DNA from: a virus
Length of the DNA: 64,000 nt
Reading direction: 5' to 3' (one strand)
IMG/VR virus record: IMGVR_UViG_3300049460_000121
Coordinates: 124,001-188,000 of that record
Part shown: positions 6,371 to 14,762 of the stretch, piece after piece
How positions within the stretch are numbered: the first letter of the stretch is position 1
Layout of the letters: each line of letters opens with the position of its first letter
The notes under the pieces: generated by a model
What the model was told of the DNA's origin: nothing
Database searches by the model: none
The model's input: only the letters and a program-made list of their open reading frames with translations
Position numbers and translations under genes: made by a program

Positions 6371-7093
6371 TTATTGACGAAGCAACGTCTCAATTTTCTC
6401 AGGTCGATCCGAAGGATTCACCAATGCCGCAGTGATGCCATCGTTTGTATACGAGCCGCCTAATTTGGCTGTGACGTTGGTAGCGCCGACACTCACGTTC
6501 CGAAGAGGAATGTAAAGCGGTGTGAGGGACTCGGTATCCTTCTTCGCTTCAGGCCTTTGTCGGAAGTACTTCGATGGATCTGCTGGATCCCGACAGAGGG
6601 CCGCTGAGACGTATTCCCAGATAGCAAAGTCAGCACCGATTGTCACACCGTTATACTTCTTGGTGTCGACAAACATTTTGGGGATATCTTCGTACCCGTA
6701 ATACCAAGGGATACGACCTTTACCCAACATTTCGGTGTAGATGCGGTGGGGGAGGTTGTCGTTGACCACCACATCGGTACTCGCGATAACAGCCGAACCT
6801 TTCTCGTAGAAAAGCTCGATATACGCCACATCATCAACGACGACCTTACCAATACGGTCCGGTTCAGTCCGGATCATAGCGGTCAACGTCGACGATGCGT
6901 AGTAGTTATCCTCCGTGATGATGGCCATGAAGCCGAGGATGTACGAGACATCCTCGATCTCAGCCAAGCCACGCTCAGAGAACCGTTCCGGGATATGAAT
7001 CCGAAGCGGCTCCTGAGCGATGAGCTTGGTACCCACCTTCTTTAGAGCGCTATCAACGCGAGCCTTGGAACGTGTAAATTCCTTAGACTGCAT
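6371..7093 (-). CDS. Hypothetical protein in head/RNAP cluster (240 aa)
   Basis: The product is a soluble alpha/beta protein beginning MQSKEFTRSKARVD. It has a segment of alternating strands (about residues 45-110) and no membrane helix or catalytic signature I recognise. It is tightly spaced between the prohead protease (eleven bases) and the 464-residue gene (twelve bases), so it is in the same operon. By position it corresponds to a gene between the protease and the RNAP beta subunit in phiKZ (the gp176/177 region), where structural proteins are encoded. I infer a virion or head-assembly role with low certainty. Confidence 0.75.
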   Translation of the reverse strand: MQSKEFTRSKARVDSALKKVGTKLIAQEPLRIHIPERFSERGLAEIEDVSYILGFMAIITEDNYYASSTLTAMIRTEPDRIGKVVVDDVAYIELFYEKGSAVIASTDVVVNDNLPHRIYTEMLGKGRIPWYYGYEDIPKMFVDTKKYNGVTIGADFAIWEYVSAALCRDPADPSKYFRQRPEAKKDTESLTPLYIPLRNVSVGATNVTAKLGGSYTNDGITAALVNPSDRPEKIETLLRQ

Positions 7094-7105
7094 CAGGACC
7101 TACCT

Positions 7106-8500
7106 TTATTCGGTGGTGGTGTCAACAACTGCGATCTGGCTGGCGACCCAATCGGAGATGTAACGCAGAGTGGCCAGGGTGCCGATCTCGCGTTGATCCA
7201 GACCAGGGTTCGCCTTCTCAACCGCCAGCATGGCAGCAACAACGCGACCCACGTCAGTGTGGCCGTACCAAACGTTGCAGACAGCAGCAGCGATGATGAT
7301 CGCAGGCTCAGCGCCTTGGGCAGGGCTTGCGTAGATGGCGTCAACGAATTCACGCAGACGGATCCAGGAACGACCGGCGTCATCGCCAGCCACTTGCAGG
7401 CCATTGCCTTCGCCGCAGACGTAAGCGTGGTCAGAGCGCAGGGATTCCAGAACACCCTTACGGATGACCTGTTGCTTGCGCACTTCATGAGCCTGTTGAC
7501 GGATGTTCTTGTCGCGGTTGTACGCGCCCATCATTTCTTTGATGGCTTCTTCAGTCACCATCAGCTCGCCACGGAACTTACGGCCCAGCAGCTCGTTACC
7601 GATAACCGCTTCAACCGACAGACCACGGGCCAACAGTTTGGCGTAAGCCTCACCGTTAACACGGATGTTGGTTGGGCTGTCGTCGCCAGTGATTGGGTAC
7701 AGTGCCGAGGTGGCAGTGGACTGAGTCACACGGGCTACTTGAGTAGCGGCGATCTTGCCGACGTTGGCAGCGAAGATCTCGCGATCAGCGTTGTACTTGG
7801 AGAGGTTGCTTGCGACACCCTCTTTCGGTACTTCGATGTTCTTGAGAACGATCAGCAGTGGCAGGGCAGCATCAGGCGAAATACGCTTGACGTTCGACAG
7901 ACCTTCCAGCGCAGCGACGACTTCGGTCAGGACCTGGCCGTTGTTTGCCATCAGCAGCTCGTCGAGCAGTTCGTTGAACTCGCCGTCATTGGTGACACGA
8001 ACCAGTTCGCGCACTTCGTCAGGAGAGAACTTGCCGAAGAACGGGTTGCCGTCAACCGACTGAGGGATGATCGAACCGTAGCCGCTCAGCAGACGCTCAG
8101 CAGTATCGGTCTTGAACACGTCCGGCAGGTACACCGGCAGAACGTTGTACGGGGAACGTGCCTGCGCTTCCGCAGCAACGTATTCGTCGAACAGACCGAT
8201 CACGCGGCGGATGTGCGGCATGGTGGAGTTGCGGGCGAGGTCCAGAGTACGACGCACGGATTCGGCGGCCATGGTGACCACGGTACCCAACACACCGGCG
8301 TGTTCTTCGCCACGGGTCAGGTTGACCATTTCTTCGGCAGCAGCCGACAGGGTGTCAGAAGTGCGGTCGGTCAGTTCCAGAGGAGACTGGCGGCACAGCA
8401 AGGCCAACGGGGTATCGGGGATGGCAGCGAGCATCATGCCTTTGCTGGACGTATCCAGGGTCAGGTCAATAGCTGTCTTGGCGGATTGAGTGTCAAGCAT
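7106..8500 (-). CDS. Probable virion structural protein (464 aa)
   Basis: This mostly helical protein has alanine-rich stretches and no transmembrane helix or known catalytic motif. It starts MLDTQSAKTAID; the ATG at 8500 overlaps the end of the upstream 63-residue gene (8493-8684) by eight bases, which implies translational coupling. It lies between the prohead protease and the RNAP beta gene, the place of a structural gene (gp177) in phiKZ. I see no similarity to RNAP subunits in it. Its role is inferred from position: a head or internal virion protein. Confidence 0.75.
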   Translation of the reverse strand: MLDTQSAKTAIDLTLDTSSKGMMLAAIPDTPLALLCRQSPLELTDRTSDTLSAAAEEMVNLTRGEEHAGVLGTVVTMAAESVRRTLDLARNSTMPHIRRVIGLFDEYVAAEAQARSPYNVLPVYLPDVFKTDTAERLLSGYGSIIPQSVDGNPFFGKFSPDEVRELVRVTNDGEFNELLDELLMANNGQVLTEVVAALEGLSNVKRISPDAALPLLIVLKNIEVPKEGVASNLSKYNADREIFAANVGKIAATQVARVTQSTATSALYPITGDDSPTNIRVNGEAYAKLLARGLSVEAVIGNELLGRKFRGELMVTEEAIKEMMGAYNRDKNIRQQAHEVRKQQVIRKGVLESLRSDHAYVCGEGNGLQVAGDDAGRSWIRLREFVDAIYASPAQGAEPAIIIAAAVCNVWYGHTDVGRVVAAMLAVEKANPGLDQREIGTLATLRYISDWVASQIAVVDTTTE

Positions 8501-8684
8501 TGCCCTTCTCCATGATCGCTTTGGTCAGGCTGGCAGCTGCCAGGAGTTTGACGGACGACTGAGTGATCTTCACCCCGTCCACCTCAGCGGCAATGTCGTT
8601 GCCAATAACTTCCAGCGCGATATCGCTGATCAGCTGAATGGCGTTCGCAAGTACCGGCAAATTCTTTGCTTCGTTCGGAGACAT
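8493..8684 (-). CDS. Small helical protein, coupled to 7106-8500 (63 aa)
   Basis: It starts MSPNEAKNLPVLAN, with GAGGTAAGT directly upstream of the ATG at 8684. A longer open frame to 8843 is antisense-like sequence running over a terminator hairpin and into the RNAP gene, so I reject it. The protein is predicted helical with a mild hydrophobic middle (about residues 10-30), and its end overlaps the start of the 464-residue gene. The function is unknown; it may be a chaperone or small partner of that protein. Confidence 0.7.
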   Translation of the reverse strand: MSPNEAKNLPVLANAIQLISDIALEVIGNDIAAEVDGVKITQSSVKLLAAASLTKAIMEKGNA

Positions 8685-8706
8685 ACTTACCTCGTAAATG
8701 AACATA

Positions 8707-8732
8707 CCTCCAGCCCCGCAAGGAGCTGGAGG
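8707..8732 (-). terminator. Hairpin after the RNAP beta gene
   Basis: CCTCCAGC (8707-8714) pairs with GCTGGAGG (8725-8732). The minus-strand flank TATGTTCATTTACG is only moderately T-rich, so it may attenuate rather than fully stop transcription into 8684-5571. Confidence 0.55.
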
Positions 8733-8739
8733 GGTTACG

Positions 8740-11700
8740 TTACTCGTCTGACCCGAAATACATCTCGTAGGCCAGTTCGCCGATGTAACGCAGGGTCGTG
8801 TTGGTGGTACCAATGATGAACGGACTGGTAATGATCCGGTCAATGAACGACTTGCATCCGAAGATCATGTCGATCACTTCGCCTTCAACAGTCCGGTTGT
8901 CGCCGAACAGGATTTCCCCGACCGTAGACTTACCTTGGTTGCCCACAACGAGTTTGTCACCAACACCCATGCCAACTGGGTTGCTGATGTAAATCCGGAT
9001 CAGAGCCTGATGCTCCTCCAGGTTATACCCGTCGATACGGACATTGCGATCGACCTCACCGGTTGTGTAGGTGTGGCCAAGACGCTTCGCTTCACGACGC
9101 CGACGTTTCTCGGACTCACTCACAATAATCTGCAAGCTTTCCGACATGTCCTCGTAACCACCGTTGTAGAAGACTTCGATCTTGGCGATCGTACCCACTA
9201 CCGCAGCGCGAGGCGATTTGTCTGTCCAACGGCGCAGCGTCTCACGAGTGTCATCGTCAAACAACGAGGCGTCGCCGACAAGGTCGTCTTCAATGGTGCA
9301 TAGAATTGTGTCTAAATCGACCGAATCCCCGACTTTGAGCAAGCCACTGATGTTTTGCTCGTAGTTGATGGAGATCGATTTCGGCTTGGACACAACCGTA
9401 CCCATCCGCTCAGCGAACGCTACCGACAGAGACGAGGAGTCTTCTACGGTGTACGTGGCTTCACGCAATGCGATACGTCCCAGGCAACCCACCATGTAGT
9501 CCACACGGTGTTTGTCGAACGGAGACTCTTTGAAGAACCCGGTGTTGTAGGTAATGACGTCAAACTTCTTGACGGTATCGCCTTCCTTGAACTTCGAGAC
9601 GAGTTGGTTCGGGTAGTAGGAACCTTCAGCCGTGGTGTGAACCAGACCGATGGGGTACCGTACCACGCTGTCCTTATACTCGACCGCGATGTGGGTATCG
9701 CTCAGCTCAATGACCTTGCCGGTGTCCGATGCAGTCGATGCAAACTCAGGACCCATACGGGACACCAGAGCACGCTCCATGCCAGTACGAATGCCTTGGG
9801 TTTCATAACCCACAGCCTGGATACCATGACCGTGTTGCACCGTGATGAAGTTGACCCGTTTAGGGTCGTCACCATCCGCTGCCGGAGACAGCAGTGCCGC
9901 TGTGGACATGATGCTCGCAGCACCATCGCGCTTCTTGTCGAAGAGACGAACAGTACCACGCACCGAAGTGATGTTGGAGTTAGGGGAGAGGTAGGTAATG
10001 ATGCCCACGTCACCGGAGTCCACCGAACCTTCGGAGATGAAGCCCATGTCTTCGTCGGTGAACAGACGAGCCTTCGCCGTCATGGCACGACGACTCCGAC
10101 CACCTTTACCGCCAAACGTAATTACTTCACGTTCCCGCAGTTGGTGAATCGGGTTGATGTTGTTCACTGGCGCTGTGGTTGGGTCCTTGATGATCTCATT
10201 CATGATCTCATTAGGGTTCACCACAATCGACGAGTTACCCGTAGCCGCCCGAGCGCTGTAAGCACGCACCGAACGACTCAAGGTTTCGTAGATGTTACCA
10301 GCCACACGCTCGTAACCACGGACGCGCTCAAGCGATTCGACTTGCTGGTCCTTGTCCTTACGACGGGAAGGGACGTATTCGTCCGTAAGCAGGCTCACAG
10401 CACGGAACAGGAGTCCAGTGAAGGTAGTCGGCTCATTCATCCATTTCAGGATGTCTTCTGTAATAGGGTCAATGAACAGAGTGTTCATCATGTCGAGTTC
10501 GTTCAGGTAACGACGGCCAATGCCAGCACGTTCCAGGACAGCAGCGTAAACGTCTTTCTCATCGAACAAGCCGATGTTGTACTCGCGGATGTGGGCGTGA
10601 TACAAACTAAAGCCGCCCATGATCAACGAAGCGACGCGGTCGGTACGATCGAAGATCAGCGACTCGTTCTTGAAACGGATCGCGTATTCGTTCGGCCGCA
10701 GTTGCAGACGCTCACCAGCACCCACACGACGTGGTTTCAACTTCAGCAGCGACAACAGACCTTCAAGGCCCATCATGTACGCCAAGGCCACACCGATTGG
10801 AATCGACTTCGAGTAGATCTTGACCTCAGCCATGGTGATCGGAGCCTTGTCGACTTCGATACCCAGCATCATCTCGAGCTTACCGAGGTCTTCACCTACA
10901 TGGCCATCAGCGACCTGGTAGATGACTTCCTCAGGGTCCATGATCAGCGCACCTTTACGGTTACGACCAACCAACACCCAACCTTTCTTCTCAAGCTTCA
11001 GATCAGATTCAGTGAACCCGAACTTCTGCACGCGGTGCTTGTAATCGAAACCGAACTTGTTCTGTCCGATGTCGAAGTACGAGATCTCAGTGGCCAACGT
11101 CGTGTAGATCGTCGGAACCTGGATCTTGTAATCCACGCACTTGGAGATGACCGCGTTCTTGATGTCAGGGTCCGCAGGGTTCTGGCACTTGTCCTTGATG
11201 ATGTTCAGCACCCAAGCCGAGTAATCGAAACGCTTACGAGCGGAACGATCAACGAACACCTTGGCGTAGTAGCTGGTCAGAGCAACACGGGTAGGTCCGA
11301 TCTTACGGAACGGCAAGTCAGCACGCTGCTTACGCATGCGGTAGCTGGTGCCATTATAAAGGAACGTCCCATCATCACGCAGACGAGGGATAGAGAACTT
11401 GACCGTGGAAGGCTTACCCACTGCCGGTACGAATCGAACCGTGTGGATCTCACGGTCGTTCATCGCGTCCTTTTCTTCCTCGATGCGGTAGTCGGTGATC
11501 GCCACTGGCGCCCGCTGCATCGACATCACAACGCGCAGGATGTCTTTCTTCATGACCTTCTGAATGTACTGACGCTCCATGGCGTCAACACGACTCAGGC
11601 ACAGAGACTTGTCGACCACGACAGCATCGTCAGTCAACACATCCGGCTCAACGATCACATCCGCTTCAGTCATGGTCATCGCTTCTTCAAGCGACTGACT

Positions 11701-12981
11701 GGAGTTGTACGGGTTGGTCAGCGACTTGAAGCTATCACTCACCCGGAACAGACGACGGTGTTCAGCCACCGACAACACGCCTTTAGAGGCGAGCTCATCC
11801 GCTTTGTTACGGATAGCCTCACCTTCTTTAGGCGTCTCAGCGACTCGTGACAACATGTTGATGTCGAGGCTGGTATTCGACTTCACCAGTTCGTCATCTT
11901 CGTTGGTCGACTCAACCCCTGACTCGGCATCTTTCAGCCTGTCCAATTCATTGAGTTCGTCTTCCAGACGCTTCATCTGCTCGGCATCAGTATCGTCGTT
12001 GCCAGAGATGAGTGCATCGTCTTCCGCATCCATCGCCTTGATCGTGGCTTCTGGATCTTCGTGGATGGTGTCTTCGTTGACTTCAGGTTCTGCCACCACT
12101 TCTTCAGCAATAGCCGAAGCCACAGGCGCAGCGGCCTGATGGATGATGGACATCAACTTCAATACACGCAGTTCGAACAGGGTAGGATCCATCCCACCTT
12201 TCTTACCTTCGCCTGCACGGAAGCCATCTAGCCAACTCAGGTTAATAGCAACCCAGGAGTCGTTACGACGAACGATGAAGTTGACCTTGCTGTACAACTC
12301 AGGAGAGAGCTTGGACAGCAGGGACTTCTCACGATGCTTACCGGCCCAGACAAACAGGTCAGCCAACATCTTCAGTTCTGGCGAGTTCAGCTTCTTCAGG
12401 TTCGACGGCGCAGGGTTAGCCGCAAACTCACGCAGGACCGTCAGGGCAGGCATGATAGCCGGCAAGTCGATCTCGATGAAGTGGGACCGTTTCGAATCAG
12501 GCCCAATCTCGTTGATCTTCTTCCACACCTGACTGTAGACGTTGTACCACTCGAAGTAACTCGCGCGGAAACTGATCGGGTAACGAACAAGGTGAGGAAG
12601 GAACGCGTAGTTGATGCAGACGAGACTGCGGGTGTCGTCCTCCAAGCGGACCATGTTCTTGAGCGGTCGGATCTGACGGTTCAGTCGACGGTACTCGGTC
12701 AGCAGAGTGTTAGGGTTGGCACCAGGTTTCGGGATTGGACCCCCGATGGCGTTCTCCATCTTGCTGACGTTATCGACGTAGACGATACCAGGCACAACGC
12801 GCAGCAGTTCGTCGTTCATCCGAGGACCGAGACGAACCGCATCCGTTGTAACGAAGTGGAAGATCGACTGCCGCGGCAGTTGCATCCGAGCGATCGGATA
12901 CACCACCGGGGTATCGAAATGCGATCGACGGAAAAGCGTAAACCGCTTCTCATAAATCGCAGGTTGTAACATGTCAGACAT
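8740..12981 (-). CDS. Phage multisubunit RNA polymerase, beta subunit N-terminal part (1413 aa)
   Basis: This is the main part of a beta-like subunit. About residues 940-1000 match the bacterial RpoB rifampicin-region block: NPIHQLREREVITFGGKGG against NPLSEITHKRRISALGPGG, then GDVGIITYLS against GPNIGLINSLS. Around 1335-1353, GMGVGDKLVVGNQGKS corresponds to RpoB VGDKMAGRHGNKG, whose two lysines line the active site. The protein ends about where RpoB residue 1130 would be, and the missing C-terminal clamp segment is encoded separately at 29018-29773. The N-terminal half is longer than in bacteria and carries an acidic insertion at about 285-385. Gene order (protease, unknowns, beta, beta-prime, transglycosylase) fits the virion-packaged polymerase of phiKZ-like phages. 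The start has GGGAGT upstream. Confidence 0.85.
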   Translation of the reverse strand: MSDMLQPAIYEKRFTLFRRSHFDTPVVYPIARMQLPRQSIFHFVTTDAVRLGPRMNDELLRVVPGIVYVDNVSKMENAIGGPIPKPGANPNTLLTEYRRLNRQIRPLKNMVRLEDDTRSLVCINYAFLPHLVRYPISFRASYFEWYNVYSQVWKKINEIGPDSKRSHFIEIDLPAIMPALTVLREFAANPAPSNLKKLNSPELKMLADLFVWAGKHREKSLLSKLSPELYSKVNFIVRRNDSWVAINLSWLDGFRAGEGKKGGMDPTLFELRVLKLMSIIHQAAAPVASAIAEEVVAEPEVNEDTIHEDPEATIKAMDAEDDALISGNDDTDAEQMKRLEDELNELDRLKDAESGVESTNEDDELVKSNTSLDINMLSRVAETPKEGEAIRNKADELASKGVLSVAEHRRLFRVSDSFKSLTNPYNSSQSLEEAMTMTEADVIVEPDVLTDDAVVVDKSLCLSRVDAMERQYIQKVMKKDILRVVMSMQRAPVAITDYRIEEEKDAMNDREIHTVRFVPAVGKPSTVKFSIPRLRDDGTFLYNGTSYRMRKQRADLPFRKIGPTRVALTSYYAKVFVDRSARKRFDYSAWVLNIIKDKCQNPADPDIKNAVISKCVDYKIQVPTIYTTLATEISYFDIGQNKFGFDYKHRVQKFGFTESDLKLEKKGWVLVGRNRKGALIMDPEEVIYQVADGHVGEDLGKLEMMLGIEVDKAPITMAEVKIYSKSIPIGVALAYMMGLEGLLSLLKLKPRRVGAGERLQLRPNEYAIRFKNESLIFDRTDRVASLIMGGFSLYHAHIREYNIGLFDEKDVYAAVLERAGIGRRYLNELDMMNTLFIDPITEDILKWMNEPTTFTGLLFRAVSLLTDEYVPSRRKDKDQQVESLERVRGYERVAGNIYETLSRSVRAYSARAATGNSSIVVNPNEIMNEIIKDPTTAPVNNINPIHQLREREVITFGGKGGRSRRAMTAKARLFTDEDMGFISEGSVDSGDVGIITYLSPNSNITSVRGTVRLFDKKRDGAASIMSTAALLSPAADGDDPKRVNFITVQHGHGIQAVGYETQGIRTGMERALVSRMGPEFASTASDTGKVIELSDTHIAVEYKDSVVRYPIGLVHTTAEGSYYPNQLVSKFKEGDTVKKFDVITYNTGFFKESPFDKHRVDYMVGCLGRIALREATYTVEDSSSLSVAFAERMGTVVSKPKSISINYEQNISGLLKVGDSVDLDTILCTIEDDLVGDASLFDDDTRETLRRWTDKSPRAAVVGTIAKIEVFYNGGYEDMSESLQIIVSESEKRRRREAKRLGHTYTTGEVDRNVRIDGYNLEEHQALIRIYISNPVGMGVGDKLVVGNQGKSTVGEILFGDNRTVEGEVIDMIFGCKSFIDRIITSPFIIGTTNTTLRYIGELAYEMYFGSDE

Positions 12982-12994
12982 GGGGTGTTACTCC

Positions 12995-14707
12995 CTACGG
13001 AAGTTGGAGGCTATCAAGTACGGTAGAGAACTCACCTTCGATTGGCTTCGCGACGTGTTCGAAACGACCGGTCAGGTTACGCACCACGAGGTCCGAGGTG
13101 TCGTAGCTCACAGATGCTCGTACCCGACCGTCTGGTTTGACCCATGCGTTACGCGTACCCAGATAGCCCTCGATCTCCTCCAGGGAGTCTTTGAGCATCA
13201 GGGTGGTCGCACTACCGGTGTCACCGTCGAAGTCAGCCCCAAGGCCTGCTAGGCGGCTTGGGTGTGGGGACTCAGAGTCGTGGTAGGTGGTCAAGCCTGG
13301 TTTCGGGTATTCCACAGCCAGGAAGTCATCGCCTTCCATCGCAGTCCACGTACTGTCGAGCTCTCTGCGCACTTCACCAATAGTAGTGGAACGGACATAG
13401 AGTCGGGACGGGTAGGTGGAGTCATCACCGGCAATTGGGTAACGTGTGATGGTGGTGAAGTGCTTCGCCCATTTGCTATAACCCGACAGGTAGATCAACT
13501 CCATCAGTGTGATGGGGTGAACGTCTTTTCTGTCGAAGCCTGGTGGGAGTTCGCTGATGTCGTGGAAGATACGGAAGGTGTCTTCGCCCAGATACACTAG
13601 AGCGAGGTAGCAACCCATGATCTCCACAGGACGATGGCGTGCTTCTACGTCGACGAGACTTTGGATCAATTCCCGCAGGCCGTCTTCGGTGGTCCACTTG
13701 TCCCGTTCATACGGAGGCAGACCCACCCAAGTGGTCGACAAGGTTTTCTTATCGATCAGAGGGATGTCACCTTCCATACCGCCCGAGACTTTCTCGAGCA
13801 CACCGACGCGCAACCAGTGGATGACCAACGGCGCCATGGAACTGGCTGCCTGATAGACGCCCAACACGGTGGAGTCGAAAGAAGGAACGTTCGGCGATTC
13901 CAGGTTTTGGCCCGAGGTGTTCATCGAGGTCAGTACGTTACGAGTACCGTCACGGACACGACGCGACATGAACTTGTCTTTAAAGAAGCCATCCTTGCCG
14001 CTGATGATCCCTTCAATATAAGCGTAGACTTCGTTCACGTTCATCTGGATGGAGCGGCGCACTGCGTCGTACGCAGAGGACTCCATGTCGGACGATTCGG
14101 TGATCGTGGAGGCGCTGGCAAGAATCCTGTAGTAGAAGTCATTGATTTCGTGTTTGGTTACGCGACCATCTTCACCGGCTTCAACGTCGCGAAGACCAGC
14201 AGGCATGACAATGAACTGCTTCAAGGTCATGCGGTGACGCCACCGCTCAATAAAAGCAATACGACCGTTACGCGCTGGGGAACTGTTCTTGTTAAAGCGC
14301 AGTTGATCCAGATGCTGCATAAAGAATGAGTAGCCTGTCGAAGCATCATCACTGATACTCGCGACAAAGTCACCAGAGTCTTTATCGAACTTCGCCGTGC
14401 GTTTGCCGTCGAGGATCTCACGATAGAGTTCCTTGAGTTGGCAGAGTTCGCGGTAGATCTTTGGATGGAGCACACGTACTTTCAGGTTGATCTTGCCGTA
14501 GAGTTCATCGCGCTCTTTCGACCCAACCAGTCCGAAGATCCGGGTGGAGAACAAACCATCATCGTGGAAATCGGTACTGGCACCGTCGAAGATGTCGAGA
14601 CGCGTGATCTCCGGAATCTGACGCAAGTCCTGAGGCTCTGCGTGGAGAATCCACAACATCACCGGGAGCATGTTCGTATTCATGCCGGGGAGTACATTTG
14701 TATTCAC
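12995..14707 (-). CDS. Phage multisubunit RNA polymerase, beta-prime N-terminal part (570 aa)
   Basis: The product contains the catalytic beta-prime signature at about residues 487-500, LGADFDGDTGSA, with all three metal-binding aspartates of NADFDGDQM kept. The upstream block FMSRRVRDGTRNVLTS (about 246-261) corresponds to LLGKRVDYSGRSVI in bacterial RpoC. The protein ends soon after the catalytic loop, so bridge helix and trigger loop must come from another gene, which I do not find in this window. The start is probably GTG at 14707 (GGAG upstream); an ATG at 14683 has no ribosome site. The first 16 codons are two imperfect copies of an eight-codon unit, (V/M)NTN(V/M)LP. It lies thirteen bases upstream of the beta gene, in one operon. 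Confidence 0.85.
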   Translation of the reverse strand: MNTNVLPGMNTNMLPVMLWILHAEPQDLRQIPEITRLDIFDGASTDFHDDGLFSTRIFGLVGSKERDELYGKINLKVRVLHPKIYRELCQLKELYREILDGKRTAKFDKDSGDFVASISDDASTGYSFFMQHLDQLRFNKNSSPARNGRIAFIERWRHRMTLKQFIVMPAGLRDVEAGEDGRVTKHEINDFYYRILASASTITESSDMESSAYDAVRRSIQMNVNEVYAYIEGIISGKDGFFKDKFMSRRVRDGTRNVLTSMNTSGQNLESPNVPSFDSTVLGVYQAASSMAPLVIHWLRVGVLEKVSGGMEGDIPLIDKKTLSTTWVGLPPYERDKWTTEDGLRELIQSLVDVEARHRPVEIMGCYLALVYLGEDTFRIFHDISELPPGFDRKDVHPITLMELIYLSGYSKWAKHFTTITRYPIAGDDSTYPSRLYVRSTTIGEVRRELDSTWTAMEGDDFLAVEYPKPGLTTYHDSESPHPSRLAGLGADFDGDTGSATTLMLKDSLEEIEGYLGTRNAWVKPDGRVRASVSYDTSDLVVRNLTGRFEHVAKPIEGEFSTVLDSLQLP

Positions 14708-14762
14708 GATACAACGCTCCGTTTAAAGTTTATGGACTAACACCCCATTTTGAGAGGCTGTT

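Noticed and set aside
7106-8500. 464-residue protein as the missing RNAP beta-prime C-terminal part
   Set aside because: Position next to the RNAP genes suggested it, but no bridge-helix or trigger-loop pattern is visible.
7193-8515. 440-codon plus-strand frame
   Set aside because: Antisense to the 464-residue gene, without a supported start.
9355-11850. 831-codon open frame on the plus strand
   Set aside because: It lies wholly opposite the RNAP beta gene, whose protein has recognisable family motifs. The plus-strand translation is His/Arg/Val-rich, as expected of an antisense frame.
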